A DNA stretch of 64,000 nt from UBA5314 sp035560815 (GTDB lineage Bacteria > Bacillota > Syntrophomonadia > Syntrophomonadales > Syntrophomonadaceae), in contig DATMYR010000088.1 in assembly GCA_035560815.1 (NCBI GenBank), positions 124,001 through 188,000 of the forward strand. The letters run 5' to 3'. The notes under the pieces were generated by a model. The model made no database searches. It worked only from the letters and a program-made list of their open reading frames with translations, and had not been told where the DNA came from. A program made the position numbers and the translations under genes. This document shows positions 25,846-34,149 of this stretch, in pieces. Positions within the stretch are counted from its first letter, which is position 1. Each line of letters begins with the position of its first letter.

Positions 25846-27207
25846 ATGATGCGTTCCCTGTCTTCAGCTGTAAGCGGGCTTAAGACCATGCAGACGGAAA
25901 TGGATGTAATAGGCAATAATATGGCCAATGTAAACACTCCCGGTTTCAAAAAAAGCCGGGTGGTATTTCAAGACGCTTTATACCAGGCAATGAGCGGGGG
26001 CTCGGCCCCCGGCGATACGCGGGGCGGCACCAACCCCGCCGCGATTGGCATGGGCACCGGCCTGGCCAGTGTAGACCAGATCACCACCGGTTCCTCCAAT
26101 ACCACCACCAACAGCCCTACGGATCTGGCGGTTGATGGGGATGGGTATTTCGCGGTAAAGGGATCGGATGGAACCACACTTTACACCCGGGCTGGAGCTT
26201 TTAAATATGATGCCAGCCAGAGGCTGGTCGATGCCAATGGCAGCCTGGTTCAAGGTTGGCTGGCCGACAATAGCGGCGCCATCGACACCAGTGTCTCCAA
26301 GATGACCAGCATAAACCTGGCCTCTTACAACATGATAGCGCCCAAAGCCACTACCGAGATGAATATGAGCGGAAACCTGGATGCTACATCGGCCACCAAT
26401 ACCATAGGGTCGGGTGTACCTGCCTGGGATCTGGCCAGCAGTGCACCCTCCTCGGATTCGTCCAAAGCCAGCTTTTCCAAAGAGTATTACGACTCCCTGG
26501 GCGTTGAACGGCAGCTATATTTTCGTTTTTTTACATCGTCAACCGCAGCAACCCCTCCTGTGACTACCTGGAACTGTGATGTCTCCACTAATCCCGATTT
26601 CACAGGAGCCATTACGGCGGTACCGGCTCCTTATGCTGCCGGGGGTTCCACCGTTGGAGGTACCCTCCGGTTCGAGGGAATCAAGTTTACCACAGAAGGC
26701 AAGTTAGACCCCACTGGTCCCCAGAATTTTACCCTTAAGATGACTCCAACCGGAGCCGATCCGATTACAATGACTGTTGATCTAACCAGTTTAACCCAGT
26801 ATGATTCTGAATCCACAGCTGATGTAGAGACCCAGGACGGCTATTCCTCCGGAACCCTGAGCAGCAAAAGTGTGGGAACCGACGGGATCATTACCGGAAT
26901 TTACGACAATGGGCAGAAAATGAGCCTGGCCCGGGTTGCCCTGGCTAATTTTAGAAACCCCAGCGGTTTGGAGCAGGTGGGCAGCAACCTTTTCAGGGTT
27001 TCTACCAACTCCGGGGATGCAAAGATCAGCGCACCCGGCAACAGTGGAGCAGGGACCATCATGCCCAGCAACCTGGAGTCGTCCAATGTGGATCTCTCCG
27101 AAGAGCTCACCAATATGATCGTCGCCCAGCGCGGTTTTTCGGCCAACTCTCGAATCATTACCGTCTCGGACCAAATGCTTCAAGAATTGGTCAATCTGGG
27201 TAAATAG
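25846..27207 (+). CDS. flgE: Flagellar hook protein FlgE
   Basis: FlgE builds the curved hook joining motor and filament. The N-terminal rod/hook motif is MRSLSSAVSGLKTMQTEMDV and NNMANVNTPGFKKSRV; the C-terminal helix includes NLESSNVDLSEELTNMIVAQ and ANSRIITVSDQMLQELVNLGK-type residues. The middle contains the FlgE-D2 region (about 155-310) with a variable insert. Two adjacent ATG codons (25846, 25849) follow AAGGAGG; either is possible. It is set apart by a 79-base leader with hairpins and followed by a strong hairpin, suggesting separate tuning of its mRNA level. Confidence 0.96.
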   Translation: MMRSLSSAVSGLKTMQTEMDVIGNNMANVNTPGFKKSRVVFQDALYQAMSGGSAPGDTRGGTNPAAIGMGTGLASVDQITTGSSNTTTNSPTDLAVDGDGYFAVKGSDGTTLYTRAGAFKYDASQRLVDANGSLVQGWLADNSGAIDTSVSKMTSINLASYNMIAPKATTEMNMSGNLDATSATNTIGSGVPAWDLASSAPSSDSSKASFSKEYYDSLGVERQLYFRFFTSSTAATPPVTTWNCDVSTNPDFTGAITAVPAPYAAGGSTVGGTLRFEGIKFTTEGKLDPTGPQNFTLKMTPTGADPITMTVDLTSLTQYDSESTADVETQDGYSSGTLSSKSVGTDGIITGIYDNGQKMSLARVALANFRNPSGLEQVGSNLFRVSTNSGDAKISAPGNSGAGTIMPSNLESSNVDLSEELTNMIVAQRGFSANSRIITVSDQMLQELVNLGK

Positions 27208-27213
27208 TAATGA

Positions 27214-27244
27214 ATCCCCGTGGGGGGCGGTCTCCCACGGGGAT
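27214..27244 (+). other. Strong hairpin between flgE and flbD
   Basis: ATCCCCGTGGG (27214-27224) pairs perfectly with CCCACGGGGAT (27234-27244) around a 9-base loop. No T-run follows; the next gene starts 16 bases later. It may protect the flgE mRNA from 3' decay or mark a processing site. Confidence 0.55.
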
Positions 27245-27260
27245 CATCTGAGGTGATAAC

Positions 27261-27455
27261 TTGATCTACGTTACACGGCTTAATGGAGAGCGCCTGGCCC
27301 TTAACATCGATTTGATCGAATCCATTGAAGAGACACCGGATACCATCATTACCCTGACAAGTGGGAAGAAATTTGTTGTAAAAGAATCCACGAAAAGGAT
27401 ATTTGCCGATATAATAAGATTTAGGAAGAAATGTTGGTGCACATTGAAACAGTAA
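27261..27455 (+). CDS. FlbD/SwrD-family flagellar protein
   Basis: A 64-residue protein starting at TTG 27261 behind GAGGTGAT. The family motif IYVTRLNGERLALNIDLIESI and the following ETPDTIITLTSGKKFVVKE are clear. SwrD of Bacillus raises flagellar power by supporting stator function; the same role here is inferred. The C-terminal tail carries two Cys residues (KKCWC) that I do not recall as typical. It lies between flgE and fliL. Confidence 0.9.
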   Translation: MIYVTRLNGERLALNIDLIESIEETPDTIITLTSGKKFVVKESTKRIFADIIRFRKKCWCTLKQ

Positions 27456-27475
27456 AACTCTAGAGGAGGAGTAAC

Positions 27476-27955
27476 ATGGCGGACGAAGAAAACGGGGCAG
27501 TAAAGGAGTCCAAATTCGATTTTAAAATCATCATCATAGGGGTTGTAATCTTCCTCATTGCTCTGGGGGCTTCTTACTTTGTGCTGCGCAGTGTATTTTC
27601 TCCTCTAATGCCCAAAGAGGCCACCAAGGGGGATGCGAAATCGACCAACCACGGAGCACTTTTTGATGTGGGCGAATTCACGACCAACATTGAAGACAGC
27701 ACTGGCTCTCGTTATATGAAATTGAAGGTTTCTCTGGAACTGAATCCAGATGACAAAAAGGCCGCAGAGGAGTGCGCCACGTATAAGCCCATTATCCGAG
27801 ACGGCATATTGGGTTTGATCTCTTCCAAGACAGTGGCTGATTTTGATCCCCGCAACCGGGAAAACGTCAAACAAGAAATCCTAAAGGCCTTGAATTCCAA
27901 ACTGGGATCCAATATGATCACCAATGTTTATTTCGAAGATATAATCATTCAATAA
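27476..27955 (+). CDS. fliL: Flagellar basal body-associated protein FliL
   Basis: FliL surrounds the stators and supports torque. The 159-residue protein has a short cytoplasmic N-terminus, a transmembrane segment at about residues 17-38 (FKIIIIGVVIFLIALGASYF), and the periplasmic-side FliL domain with VGEFTTNIED, RYMKLKVSLEL and the C-terminal ITNVYFEDIIIQ. ATG 27476 follows AGAGGAGGAG. motA and motB, often placed just before fliL in Clostridia, are absent here. Confidence 0.93.
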   Translation: MADEENGAVKESKFDFKIIIIGVVIFLIALGASYFVLRSVFSPLMPKEATKGDAKSTNHGALFDVGEFTTNIEDSTGSRYMKLKVSLELNPDDKKAAEECATYKPIIRDGILGLISSKTVADFDPRNRENVKQEILKALNSKLGSNMITNVYFEDIIIQ

Positions 27956-27976
27956 GCCCGTAAAGGGAGGAGCCGA

Positions 27977-28969
27977 ATGGCGGACGTTTTATCGCAGGGC
28001 GAAATTGACGCTTTGTTGCAAGCGCTCAATAGTGGGTCGGTGGATGCCAACGAACTAAAAGAAGAGGAAAAAAAGAAGAAAGTCAAAGTATATGATTTTC
28101 GCCGTCCCAACAAATTCTCCAAAGATCAACTGCATACACTGCAGGTAATATACGAGACCTATGCGCGATCTCTGGCGACTTTTCTATCCGCTCAGTTACG
28201 GGCTGCCGTACAAGTGGAGATATTGTCGGTGGAACAGTTGACCTATGAGGAATTTATTCGTTCCATATCGAATCCCACGATTCTGAATATTTTTGCCTTA
28301 TTTCCTCTGGAAGGAAACGGAATCATGGAGATCAATCCCAAGTTGGGGTTTGCCTTCCTTGATCGGCTCCTGGGGGGGCCGGGTTATACGCTATCCAAGA
28401 TTCGGGCACTGACTGAAATTGAATTAACAGTAATGGAAAAGCTGAGCCAGCGGATGCTTCACTACCTTCAAGAACCCTGGGGGAGCATCATCGAATTGGA
28501 GCCCAATCTGGAGCGAGTGGAAACCAATCCGCAATTTACCCAGTTGGTTTCTCCTACTGAGATCATGATGATCGTTTCTATGGAAACCAGGATGGGCGAC
28601 ATTATGGGAATGATCAATATGTGCATACCTTTTCTGGTCCTGGAGCCCATTTTGGACAAGTTAAGCGTCCATTATTATTATTCTGCCAGCCACAAAAAAC
28701 CAACGGTTGAGAACATGAATATCATCCAGAACCGCCTGGAGAACGCCGTAGTGCCAATCCGGGTGCTCCTGGGGGGAACCACCTTAAGCGTGGGAGACTT
28801 GCTGGAATTGAATGTGGGTGATGTTGTGCTTTTGGATAAAAAAATTAAGGATGACCTGCAGGTTGTAATTGGCAATACACCTAAATTTTTAGGCAAACCC
28901 GGAACCAGTGATACCAGGATAGCTATTCAGGTATCAAGTGTAATTGAGGGGGGAGAAGAAAATGAATGA
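27977..28969 (+). CDS. fliM: Flagellar motor switch protein FliM
   Basis: FliM forms the C ring middle and receives the CheY signal. The N-terminal peptide VLSQGEIDALLQAL is the CheY-P binding motif. The middle CheC-like domain spans about 40-230 and the C-terminal FliN-like domain follows (LLGGTTLSVGDLLELNVGDVVLL). 330 residues is normal. Its last bases overlap the fliY start (ATGAATGA). Confidence 0.97.
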   Translation: MADVLSQGEIDALLQALNSGSVDANELKEEEKKKKVKVYDFRRPNKFSKDQLHTLQVIYETYARSLATFLSAQLRAAVQVEILSVEQLTYEEFIRSISNPTILNIFALFPLEGNGIMEINPKLGFAFLDRLLGGPGYTLSKIRALTEIELTVMEKLSQRMLHYLQEPWGSIIELEPNLERVETNPQFTQLVSPTEIMMIVSMETRMGDIMGMINMCIPFLVLEPILDKLSVHYYYSASHKKPTVENMNIIQNRLENAVVPIRVLLGGTTLSVGDLLELNVGDVVLLDKKIKDDLQVVIGNTPKFLGKPGTSDTRIAIQVSSVIEGGEENE

Positions 28970-30152
28970 TGGAATTCTCTCACAGGAAGAAATCGATGCC
29001 CTTTTAAAAGGGGATGACCCCGGGACGGGAAGTGCCGAAGCAGAACTATTAAGCCCTTTTGAAAAGGATACTCTGGGGGAGATTGGGAATATATCCATGG
29101 GTACGGCTGCCACCACTCTTTCAACGCTATTGCGGAAAAAGGTGTCTATTACTACGCCCACCGTGGAATTGGTTGATCGGAAAACATTCGGTGACGCCTA
29201 TGCCATGCCCTACGCGGTCGTTGAGGTCAAATACCGGGATGGTCTGGCCGGTTCCAATGTCCTGGTAATCAAAGAGCATGATGCAGGTGTAATCGCTGAT
29301 CTCATGATGGGCGGTGATGGACAGGGTGAATTCACGGCCAATGAAATTATGCTCAGCGCCATCGGTGAGGCTATGAACCAGATGGTTGGGTCGTCCACTA
29401 CCAGTCTTTCTTCCATGTTTAACACGCGGATCGATATTGAACCCCCCCTGGTAACCATGGCAGAGCTGGGTCAGCAGATACTAAGCATTCCCAGTCAGTT
29501 TGATGATATTGTACGCATCAGGTTTAAAATGGAAATCCAGGACCTCTTGGACAGTGAAATGATGCAGATCATCCCGATAGAATCTGTAAAAGATATGATT
29601 CGCATGGCCATGGGAGGGGATGAGCCGGAAGTCGATCTGGCCAGTATTCTGGAAGCGGAGCCTGCCCCGGCAGTGGAGTCTCCCTATCCTATCCCTCCGA
29701 TAGTGGCAGAAATACCCTATCCCAGTGCTCCGCCAATGGCGGCAGCTGCACCACCGCCTCAGCCGGTGTATCAGGCTCCCCAGGAGATGTACAGTGCTCC
29801 GATGGCTTCTGCCCCACCGCCGATGCAGCAGCCTTTCGCCGTACAACCAGTTCAATTCGCCCCTATGCACGAACATGTTGTTCCCAGTACGCCCCAAAAT
29901 ATCGGGCTTATCATGGATGTGCCGCTAGATATTTCGGTGGAATTAGGTAAGACCCGCAAGACGATTAGAGAAATCCTGGAACTACAGCAGGGATCTATTA
30001 TCCAGTTGGATAAACTGGCCGGAGAGCCGGTTGATATGCTGGTCAACGGACGCCTTATCGCCAAAGGGGAAGTCGTTGTTATCGATGAAAATTATGGCAT
30101 CAGGATCACCACAATAATCAGCCCTATCGACAGGGTAAACAGATTGCAATAA
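28962..30152 (+). CDS. fliY: Flagellar motor switch phosphatase FliY (FliN fusion)
   Basis: FliY combines a CheC-type CheY-P phosphatase with a FliN C-ring subunit. ATG 28962 follows GGGGAGAAG. The N-terminal SQEEIDALLKGDD is a CheY-binding peptide; two CheC signatures appear (LGEIGNISMGTAATTLS and SAIGEAMNQMVGSST); a Pro/Ala-rich linker spans about residues 235-310; and the FliN domain closes the protein (LDISVELGKTRKTIREILEL). The 396 residues match FliY of Gram-positive bacteria. It precedes cheY. Confidence 0.96.
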   Translation: MNDGILSQEEIDALLKGDDPGTGSAEAELLSPFEKDTLGEIGNISMGTAATTLSTLLRKKVSITTPTVELVDRKTFGDAYAMPYAVVEVKYRDGLAGSNVLVIKEHDAGVIADLMMGGDGQGEFTANEIMLSAIGEAMNQMVGSSTTSLSSMFNTRIDIEPPLVTMAELGQQILSIPSQFDDIVRIRFKMEIQDLLDSEMMQIIPIESVKDMIRMAMGGDEPEVDLASILEAEPAPAVESPYPIPPIVAEIPYPSAPPMAAAAPPPQPVYQAPQEMYSAPMASAPPPMQQPFAVQPVQFAPMHEHVVPSTPQNIGLIMDVPLDISVELGKTRKTIREILELQQGSIIQLDKLAGEPVDMLVNGRLIAKGEVVVIDENYGIRITTIISPIDRVNRLQ

Positions 30153-30170
30153 TGTGTTAGGAGGTACATC

Positions 30171-30533
30171 ATGGGTAAATCGGTGCTGGTAGTTGACGAT
30201 GCGGCATTTATGAGGATGATGATCAAAGATATCCTCAGCAAGAACGGGTATGATGTCGTAGGGGAAGCAGAGAACGGTGCAGTCGCGGTGGAGCGCTTTC
30301 GGGACTTACACCCGGACCTGGTTACCATGGATATCACTATGCCGGAGATGGACGGCATCACCGCGGTCCGTGAAATCAAAGCAATTGACGCCAGTGCGCG
30401 GATTATTATGTGCAGCGCCATGGGGCAGCAGGCTATGGTTATTGATGCTATACAAGCTGGTGCCAAGGACTTTATCGTAAAACCTTTTCAACCGGAACGG
30501 GTACTGGAAGCGGTCAGCAAGGCTCTGGCGTAA
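30171..30533 (+). CDS. cheY: Chemotaxis response regulator CheY
   Basis: CheY is phosphorylated by CheA and binds FliM/FliY to set rotation. The single receiver domain (120 residues) has the acidic pair in VLVVDDAAFMRM, the phospho-acceptor aspartate in LVTMDITMPEMDG, the signalling Ser in MCSAMGQQ and the lysine in DFIVKPFQ. ATG 30171 follows AGGAGGT. It lies between fliY and fliO as in Bacillus. Confidence 0.96.
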   Translation: MGKSVLVVDDAAFMRMMIKDILSKNGYDVVGEAENGAVAVERFRDLHPDLVTMDITMPEMDGITAVREIKAIDASARIIMCSAMGQQAMVIDAIQAGAKDFIVKPFQPERVLEAVSKALA

Positions 30534-30535
30534 AA

Positions 30536-31189
30536 ATGAGGATGTCGTACCAGATGCGGGGACGAGCAAAGAAATATTCCGCCATCATCCTGTTAGCCTT
30601 TTTGATCCTACTTGTTATGGCCTGTAGTGTGCAAGCGGTTGACGATATCAACGCTGTAAATCAGATTAATGATCAAAGCCAGAACACGACCACCGCCGGC
30701 CCCAACCTGTTATGGGAGACGGTGAAACTGGTGTTCATCCTGGGGGTAATCATTGCAGCTGCCTGGTTTATTATCCGGATTTTTAGTAAACAAGCTCGAA
30801 GGCGCCTGCAGGGTAACTGGCTGCATGTTGTGGATGAGGTTATGCTGGGTCAGAACCGCGGTATTGTCCTTTGCGAAGTGGCGCAGAGACTCTATGCGTT
30901 GGGGGTGACAGATCATAATATCACCTTCCTTTTTGAAATAGACAACCCTCAGATCTTAAAAGAAATAAGTCAGATGCCTCTCACTGCCGGGGAAGATGGG
31001 GCTGAAGCCCATCCCCTGAAAACATTCCTTAATCAATGGACCAAGGGACCTTCGGGGTCTCAAAGAAATCAAGATGAGTTTCATCGCTTGATGGAGGAAC
31101 AGGTTGGCAGAATTAAGAGTATTTCTTTGCTCGGATCAGGACAAACCGGTTCAAAGGGGAGGAGCAATGCAGATCGAGAGCCGAAATAG
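30536..31189 (+). CDS. fliO: Flagellar biosynthetic protein FliO (FliZ-type)
   Basis: FliO helps assemble the FliP export gate. An N-terminal signal-like segment (AIILLAFLILLVMACSVQA) precedes a second hydrophobic span near residues 60-82 (LVFILGVIIAAAWFIIRIF), then the conserved cytoplasmic core LQGNWLHVVDEVMLGQNRGIV and LYALGVTDHNI. The C-terminal 70 residues are polar and variable. ATG 30536 has no ribosome-binding site; ATG 30554 has GAGGATG upstream and could be the real start. The end overlaps fliP by 23 bases. Confidence 0.87.
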   Translation: MRMSYQMRGRAKKYSAIILLAFLILLVMACSVQAVDDINAVNQINDQSQNTTTAGPNLLWETVKLVFILGVIIAAAWFIIRIFSKQARRRLQGNWLHVVDEVMLGQNRGIVLCEVAQRLYALGVTDHNITFLFEIDNPQILKEISQMPLTAGEDGAEAHPLKTFLNQWTKGPSGSQRNQDEFHRLMEEQVGRIKSISLLGSGQTGSKGRSNADREPK

Positions 31190-31946
31190 TAAAATTAACT
31201 TATACATACCAGTGCTGCTATTGACCCTGCTGCTGATAGCAGTCCTGACGTCTCCGGTTTCAGCGGACACCCTGACATTGCCCAATGTTAACCTGCAGAT
31301 TGGCAGTCAATCCGCCCCGGGTGGAACCGGTGTTCTACAATTAGTTATCACGCTTACACTATTGACTCTGGCTCCGGCCCTGGTTATTACCATGACCTCC
31401 TTTACGCGCATTGTTGTGGTGTTGAGTTTTCTGCGCAGTTCTCTGGCCACCCAGCAGATGCCGCCCAATCAAGTATTGATAGGCCTGGCTTTATTTTTAA
31501 CCTTTTTTGTCATGGCTCCTACCTTCCAACAGGTAAATGCCCAGGCTCTTCAGCCTTATCTGAAGGGGGAGATCAATACTGATACCGCAGTTACCGAGGG
31601 AATGAAGCCCATGCGCACGTTCATGTTTAAACAGACCCGGGAGAAAGACCTGGCTCTTTTTGTGAAAATGGCCAAAATAGATCGACCTCGTAACTTTGAT
31701 GATATACCGAATTATGTTTTGATTCCGTCCTTTATCATTAGTGAATTGAAAACTGCTTTCCAGATCGGCTTCATTCTCTTCATACCCTTTCTGGTCATCG
31801 ACATGGTGGTGGCCAGTGCTTTGATGTCTATGGGGATGATGATGCTGCCTCCCATGATGATTTCCCTGCCTTTTAAAATTCTGCTTTTTATTCTGGTTGA
31901 TGGTTGGAATCTGGTTATACAGTCTTTAATGTTCAGTTTCAGATAG
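31167..31946 (+). CDS. fliP: Flagellar biosynthetic protein FliP
   Basis: FliP is the core of the export gate. ATG 31167 follows GGGGAGGAG and gives 259 residues with a cleavable-looking signal (ending TSPVSADT). The family motifs TMTSFTRIVVVLSFLRSSL, QMPPNQVLIGLALFLTFFVM and PFLVIDMVVASALMSMGMMM are intact. The gene overlaps the fliO end. Confidence 0.96.
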   Translation: MQIESRNSKINLYIPVLLLTLLLIAVLTSPVSADTLTLPNVNLQIGSQSAPGGTGVLQLVITLTLLTLAPALVITMTSFTRIVVVLSFLRSSLATQQMPPNQVLIGLALFLTFFVMAPTFQQVNAQALQPYLKGEINTDTAVTEGMKPMRTFMFKQTREKDLALFVKMAKIDRPRNFDDIPNYVLIPSFIISELKTAFQIGFILFIPFLVIDMVVASALMSMGMMMLPPMMISLPFKILLFILVDGWNLVIQSLMFSFR

Positions 31947-31961
31947 GGAAGGAGAAGAGCA

Positions 31962-32237
31962 ATGTTCCAAGATGCCATACTCAGTATTAGCAACCAGGCT
32001 ATCCTGACTATATTGCTCGTGTCGGCTCCGGTGCTGGGAGCGGCCCTGTTCACCGGACTTTTGATCAGCATCCTACAGGCCACCACCCAGTTGCAGGAAT
32101 CGACCCTGGCTTTTGTGCCCAAAATCGTGGTGGTATTCTTGGTGATTATTCTGTGTGGTCCCTGGATGCTGAATATATTAACCTCCTTTACCTACAACCT
32201 TATTGTTTCCATACCACGATTGTTAAGTCTCGGATAA
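31962..32237 (+). CDS. fliQ: Flagellar biosynthetic protein FliQ
   Basis: FliQ is a two-helix export gate subunit. The 91-residue protein shows two hydrophobic hairpin helices (about 17-42 and 50-75) with the motif LISILQATTQLQESTLAFVPK. ATG 31962 follows GGAAGGAGAAG. Typical length. Confidence 0.96.
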   Translation: MFQDAILSISNQAILTILLVSAPVLGAALFTGLLISILQATTQLQESTLAFVPKIVVVFLVIILCGPWMLNILTSFTYNLIVSIPRLLSLG

Positions 32238-32257
32238 CAGCTAGAAAGGAAGAGAGC

Positions 32258-33022
32258 ATGCCGTTTGCCCTGGAACCATTCTTGTTAATATTTGCTCGCT
32301 TATCCGGCCTGTTTATCAGCGCCCCCATATTTAGCAGCAAGCAGATTCCGGTTAGGATTAAAATTTTTGTACTGGTGGTTCTAGCAGGCAGCCTGGCCTT
32401 TTTTGTACCGGCCCGCCTTCCTATGGAAGTCGGAACTCCCATGATGTTCGTTTGGGCTATGGTTTTAGAAATACTGGTCGGATATACGATCGGATTCGTA
32501 GCCAATCTGATCCTGGCCGGACTGCAAACAGCCGGGCAGTTGATGGATATGCAGTTGGGCTTTGGGATCGTCAATGTCGTCGATCCCCAGTCAGGAACCC
32601 AGATACCCTTAATGGGAAGCTTTACTCAGGCACTGGCTCTGCTCTGCTACCTGGGCATAAATGGACATTACTTTTTGCTCCAAGGCCTGGTGGACAGCTA
32701 TCGTTTGGTGCCGGTCCTGGGATTTAATATGAATGGGAGTTTTATGAGCGAGCTGGTGCGCCTCACTGCCAACATGTTTATCATTGCCATTAAGGTTTCA
32801 GCTCCCATCGTGACCTCTGTACTGACAGCCGATATTTCTATGGGATTCATAGCCAGAACTGTGCCTCAGATGAATGTCTTCGTTGTTGGTATGCCGGTGA
32901 AGATTCTGCTCGGGCTCGTTTCCCTACTGATAATGCTCCCGATTTATCTCTGGGTCTTCCAGGTACTGTTTGAAGGACTGTTTAGTTCCCTGGACAATAC
33001 AATGCGTTTGATGGGGATGTGA
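32258..33022 (+). CDS. fliR: Flagellar biosynthetic protein FliR
   Basis: FliR completes the FliPQR gate. ATG 32258 follows AAAGGAAGAG; a longer frame from 32153 would run through fliQ and is rejected. The 254 residues form about six membrane spans and include the motifs RLSGLFISAPIFSSKQIPVR, MQLGFGIVNVVDPQSGTQIP and GMPVKILLGLVSLL. Its stop is 2 bases before the flhB start. Confidence 0.96.
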   Translation: MPFALEPFLLIFARLSGLFISAPIFSSKQIPVRIKIFVLVVLAGSLAFFVPARLPMEVGTPMMFVWAMVLEILVGYTIGFVANLILAGLQTAGQLMDMQLGFGIVNVVDPQSGTQIPLMGSFTQALALLCYLGINGHYFLLQGLVDSYRLVPVLGFNMNGSFMSELVRLTANMFIIAIKVSAPIVTSVLTADISMGFIARTVPQMNVFVVGMPVKILLGLVSLLIMLPIYLWVFQVLFEGLFSSLDNTMRLMGM

Positions 33023-33024
33023 CC

Positions 33025-34134
33025 ATGGATGAAAAATTGACATGGTATCCTCTGGACCTGCAGCTCTTTGCTGATGGGGATACGGGGGAGAAAACTGAGC
33101 AGGCCACACCACGGCGGCGTGAAGAAGCGCGGAAGAAAGGACAGGTATTTAAGAGCACCGACCTGAACTCCGCAGTCATCCTTCTGACCGGTTCAGCCAC
33201 TTTGTTTTTTACTTTTCCCTATATGGCCGGTCAGATAAAGGCCTTCACCGCTCTGTATCTTCTACACCGAGGTGCAGCTAATTTTGACGGATCCTATGCG
33301 TACTATATGTTCATGGAAGTAATGCTGCTTCTGGCCCGGGTTTGTTTCCCGGTGCTCCTGGCAACCTTTGTCAGTGCTCTCCTGGTCAGTTTTCTTCAGG
33401 TGGGAGTGGTTTTCAGCGGAGAAGCCATGGCCCCCAAACTAGAGCGCATCAACCCCATAGAAGGGTTTAAACGGATTTTTTCCAAGAGAGCTTTGATGGA
33501 ATTAACCAAATCCTTGATCAAAGTTGCTGTCACTGGCTATGTAGTCTATACCGTTCTTAGAAACAACTATGCTGTATTTCCGCACTTTGTAGATATGGAA
33601 TTGGGCGCCACATTGATGACACTAAGGGACCTCGTTTTTGAAATTGCCATGAAGGTTGGCATTGTGTTCGTAATCATTGGAGTGATTGATTATCTCTACC
33701 AGTGGTATGAATACGACAATTCATTAAAAATGAGCAAGTTTGAAATTAAACAAGAATACAAACAGACTGAGGGCGATCCGGCGATCAAATCCCGCCAGCG
33801 CCAGATCCAAAGGGATATGGCCATGCGCAGGATGATGTCTGAGGTTCCTCGGGCTGATGTGGTAATAACCAATCCCACTCATTTTGCCATTGCCTTGAAG
33901 TATGAAGCGGAAAAAATGCAGGCTCCTATTGTGGTGGCCAAAGGGCAGGATTATGTAGCTTTGCGGATTAAGGAAATAGCCGCCGAGCATCGCATTGCGA
34001 CCGTGGAAAATCCGGTTCTGGCCAGGACCCTGTTCAATTCAACCAAAATCGGCGATGTGGTTCCCGAGGACCTCTATCAGGCCATCGCAGAAATCCTGGC
34101 CTTTGTTTACCGTCAGAAAAAAGTGGCTTTGTAA
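33025..34134 (+). CDS. flhB: Flagellar biosynthetic protein FlhB
   Basis: FlhB is the export specificity switch. Four transmembrane spans lie in residues 30-215 and the cytoplasmic domain carries the autocleavage motif NPTH in VVITNPTHFAIALKYE. The N-terminus has the usual GEKTEQATPRRREEARKKGQ. ATG 33025 follows GGGGATGTG; a GTG at 33019 overlaps the fliR stop and is less likely. 369 residues. Confidence 0.97.
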   Translation: MDEKLTWYPLDLQLFADGDTGEKTEQATPRRREEARKKGQVFKSTDLNSAVILLTGSATLFFTFPYMAGQIKAFTALYLLHRGAANFDGSYAYYMFMEVMLLLARVCFPVLLATFVSALLVSFLQVGVVFSGEAMAPKLERINPIEGFKRIFSKRALMELTKSLIKVAVTGYVVYTVLRNNYAVFPHFVDMELGATLMTLRDLVFEIAMKVGIVFVIIGVIDYLYQWYEYDNSLKMSKFEIKQEYKQTEGDPAIKSRQRQIQRDMAMRRMMSEVPRADVVITNPTHFAIALKYEAEKMQAPIVVAKGQDYVALRIKEIAAEHRIATVENPVLARTLFNSTKIGDVVPEDLYQAIAEILAFVYRQKKVAL

Positions 34135-34149
34135 GCAGGAGGAGCTAAG

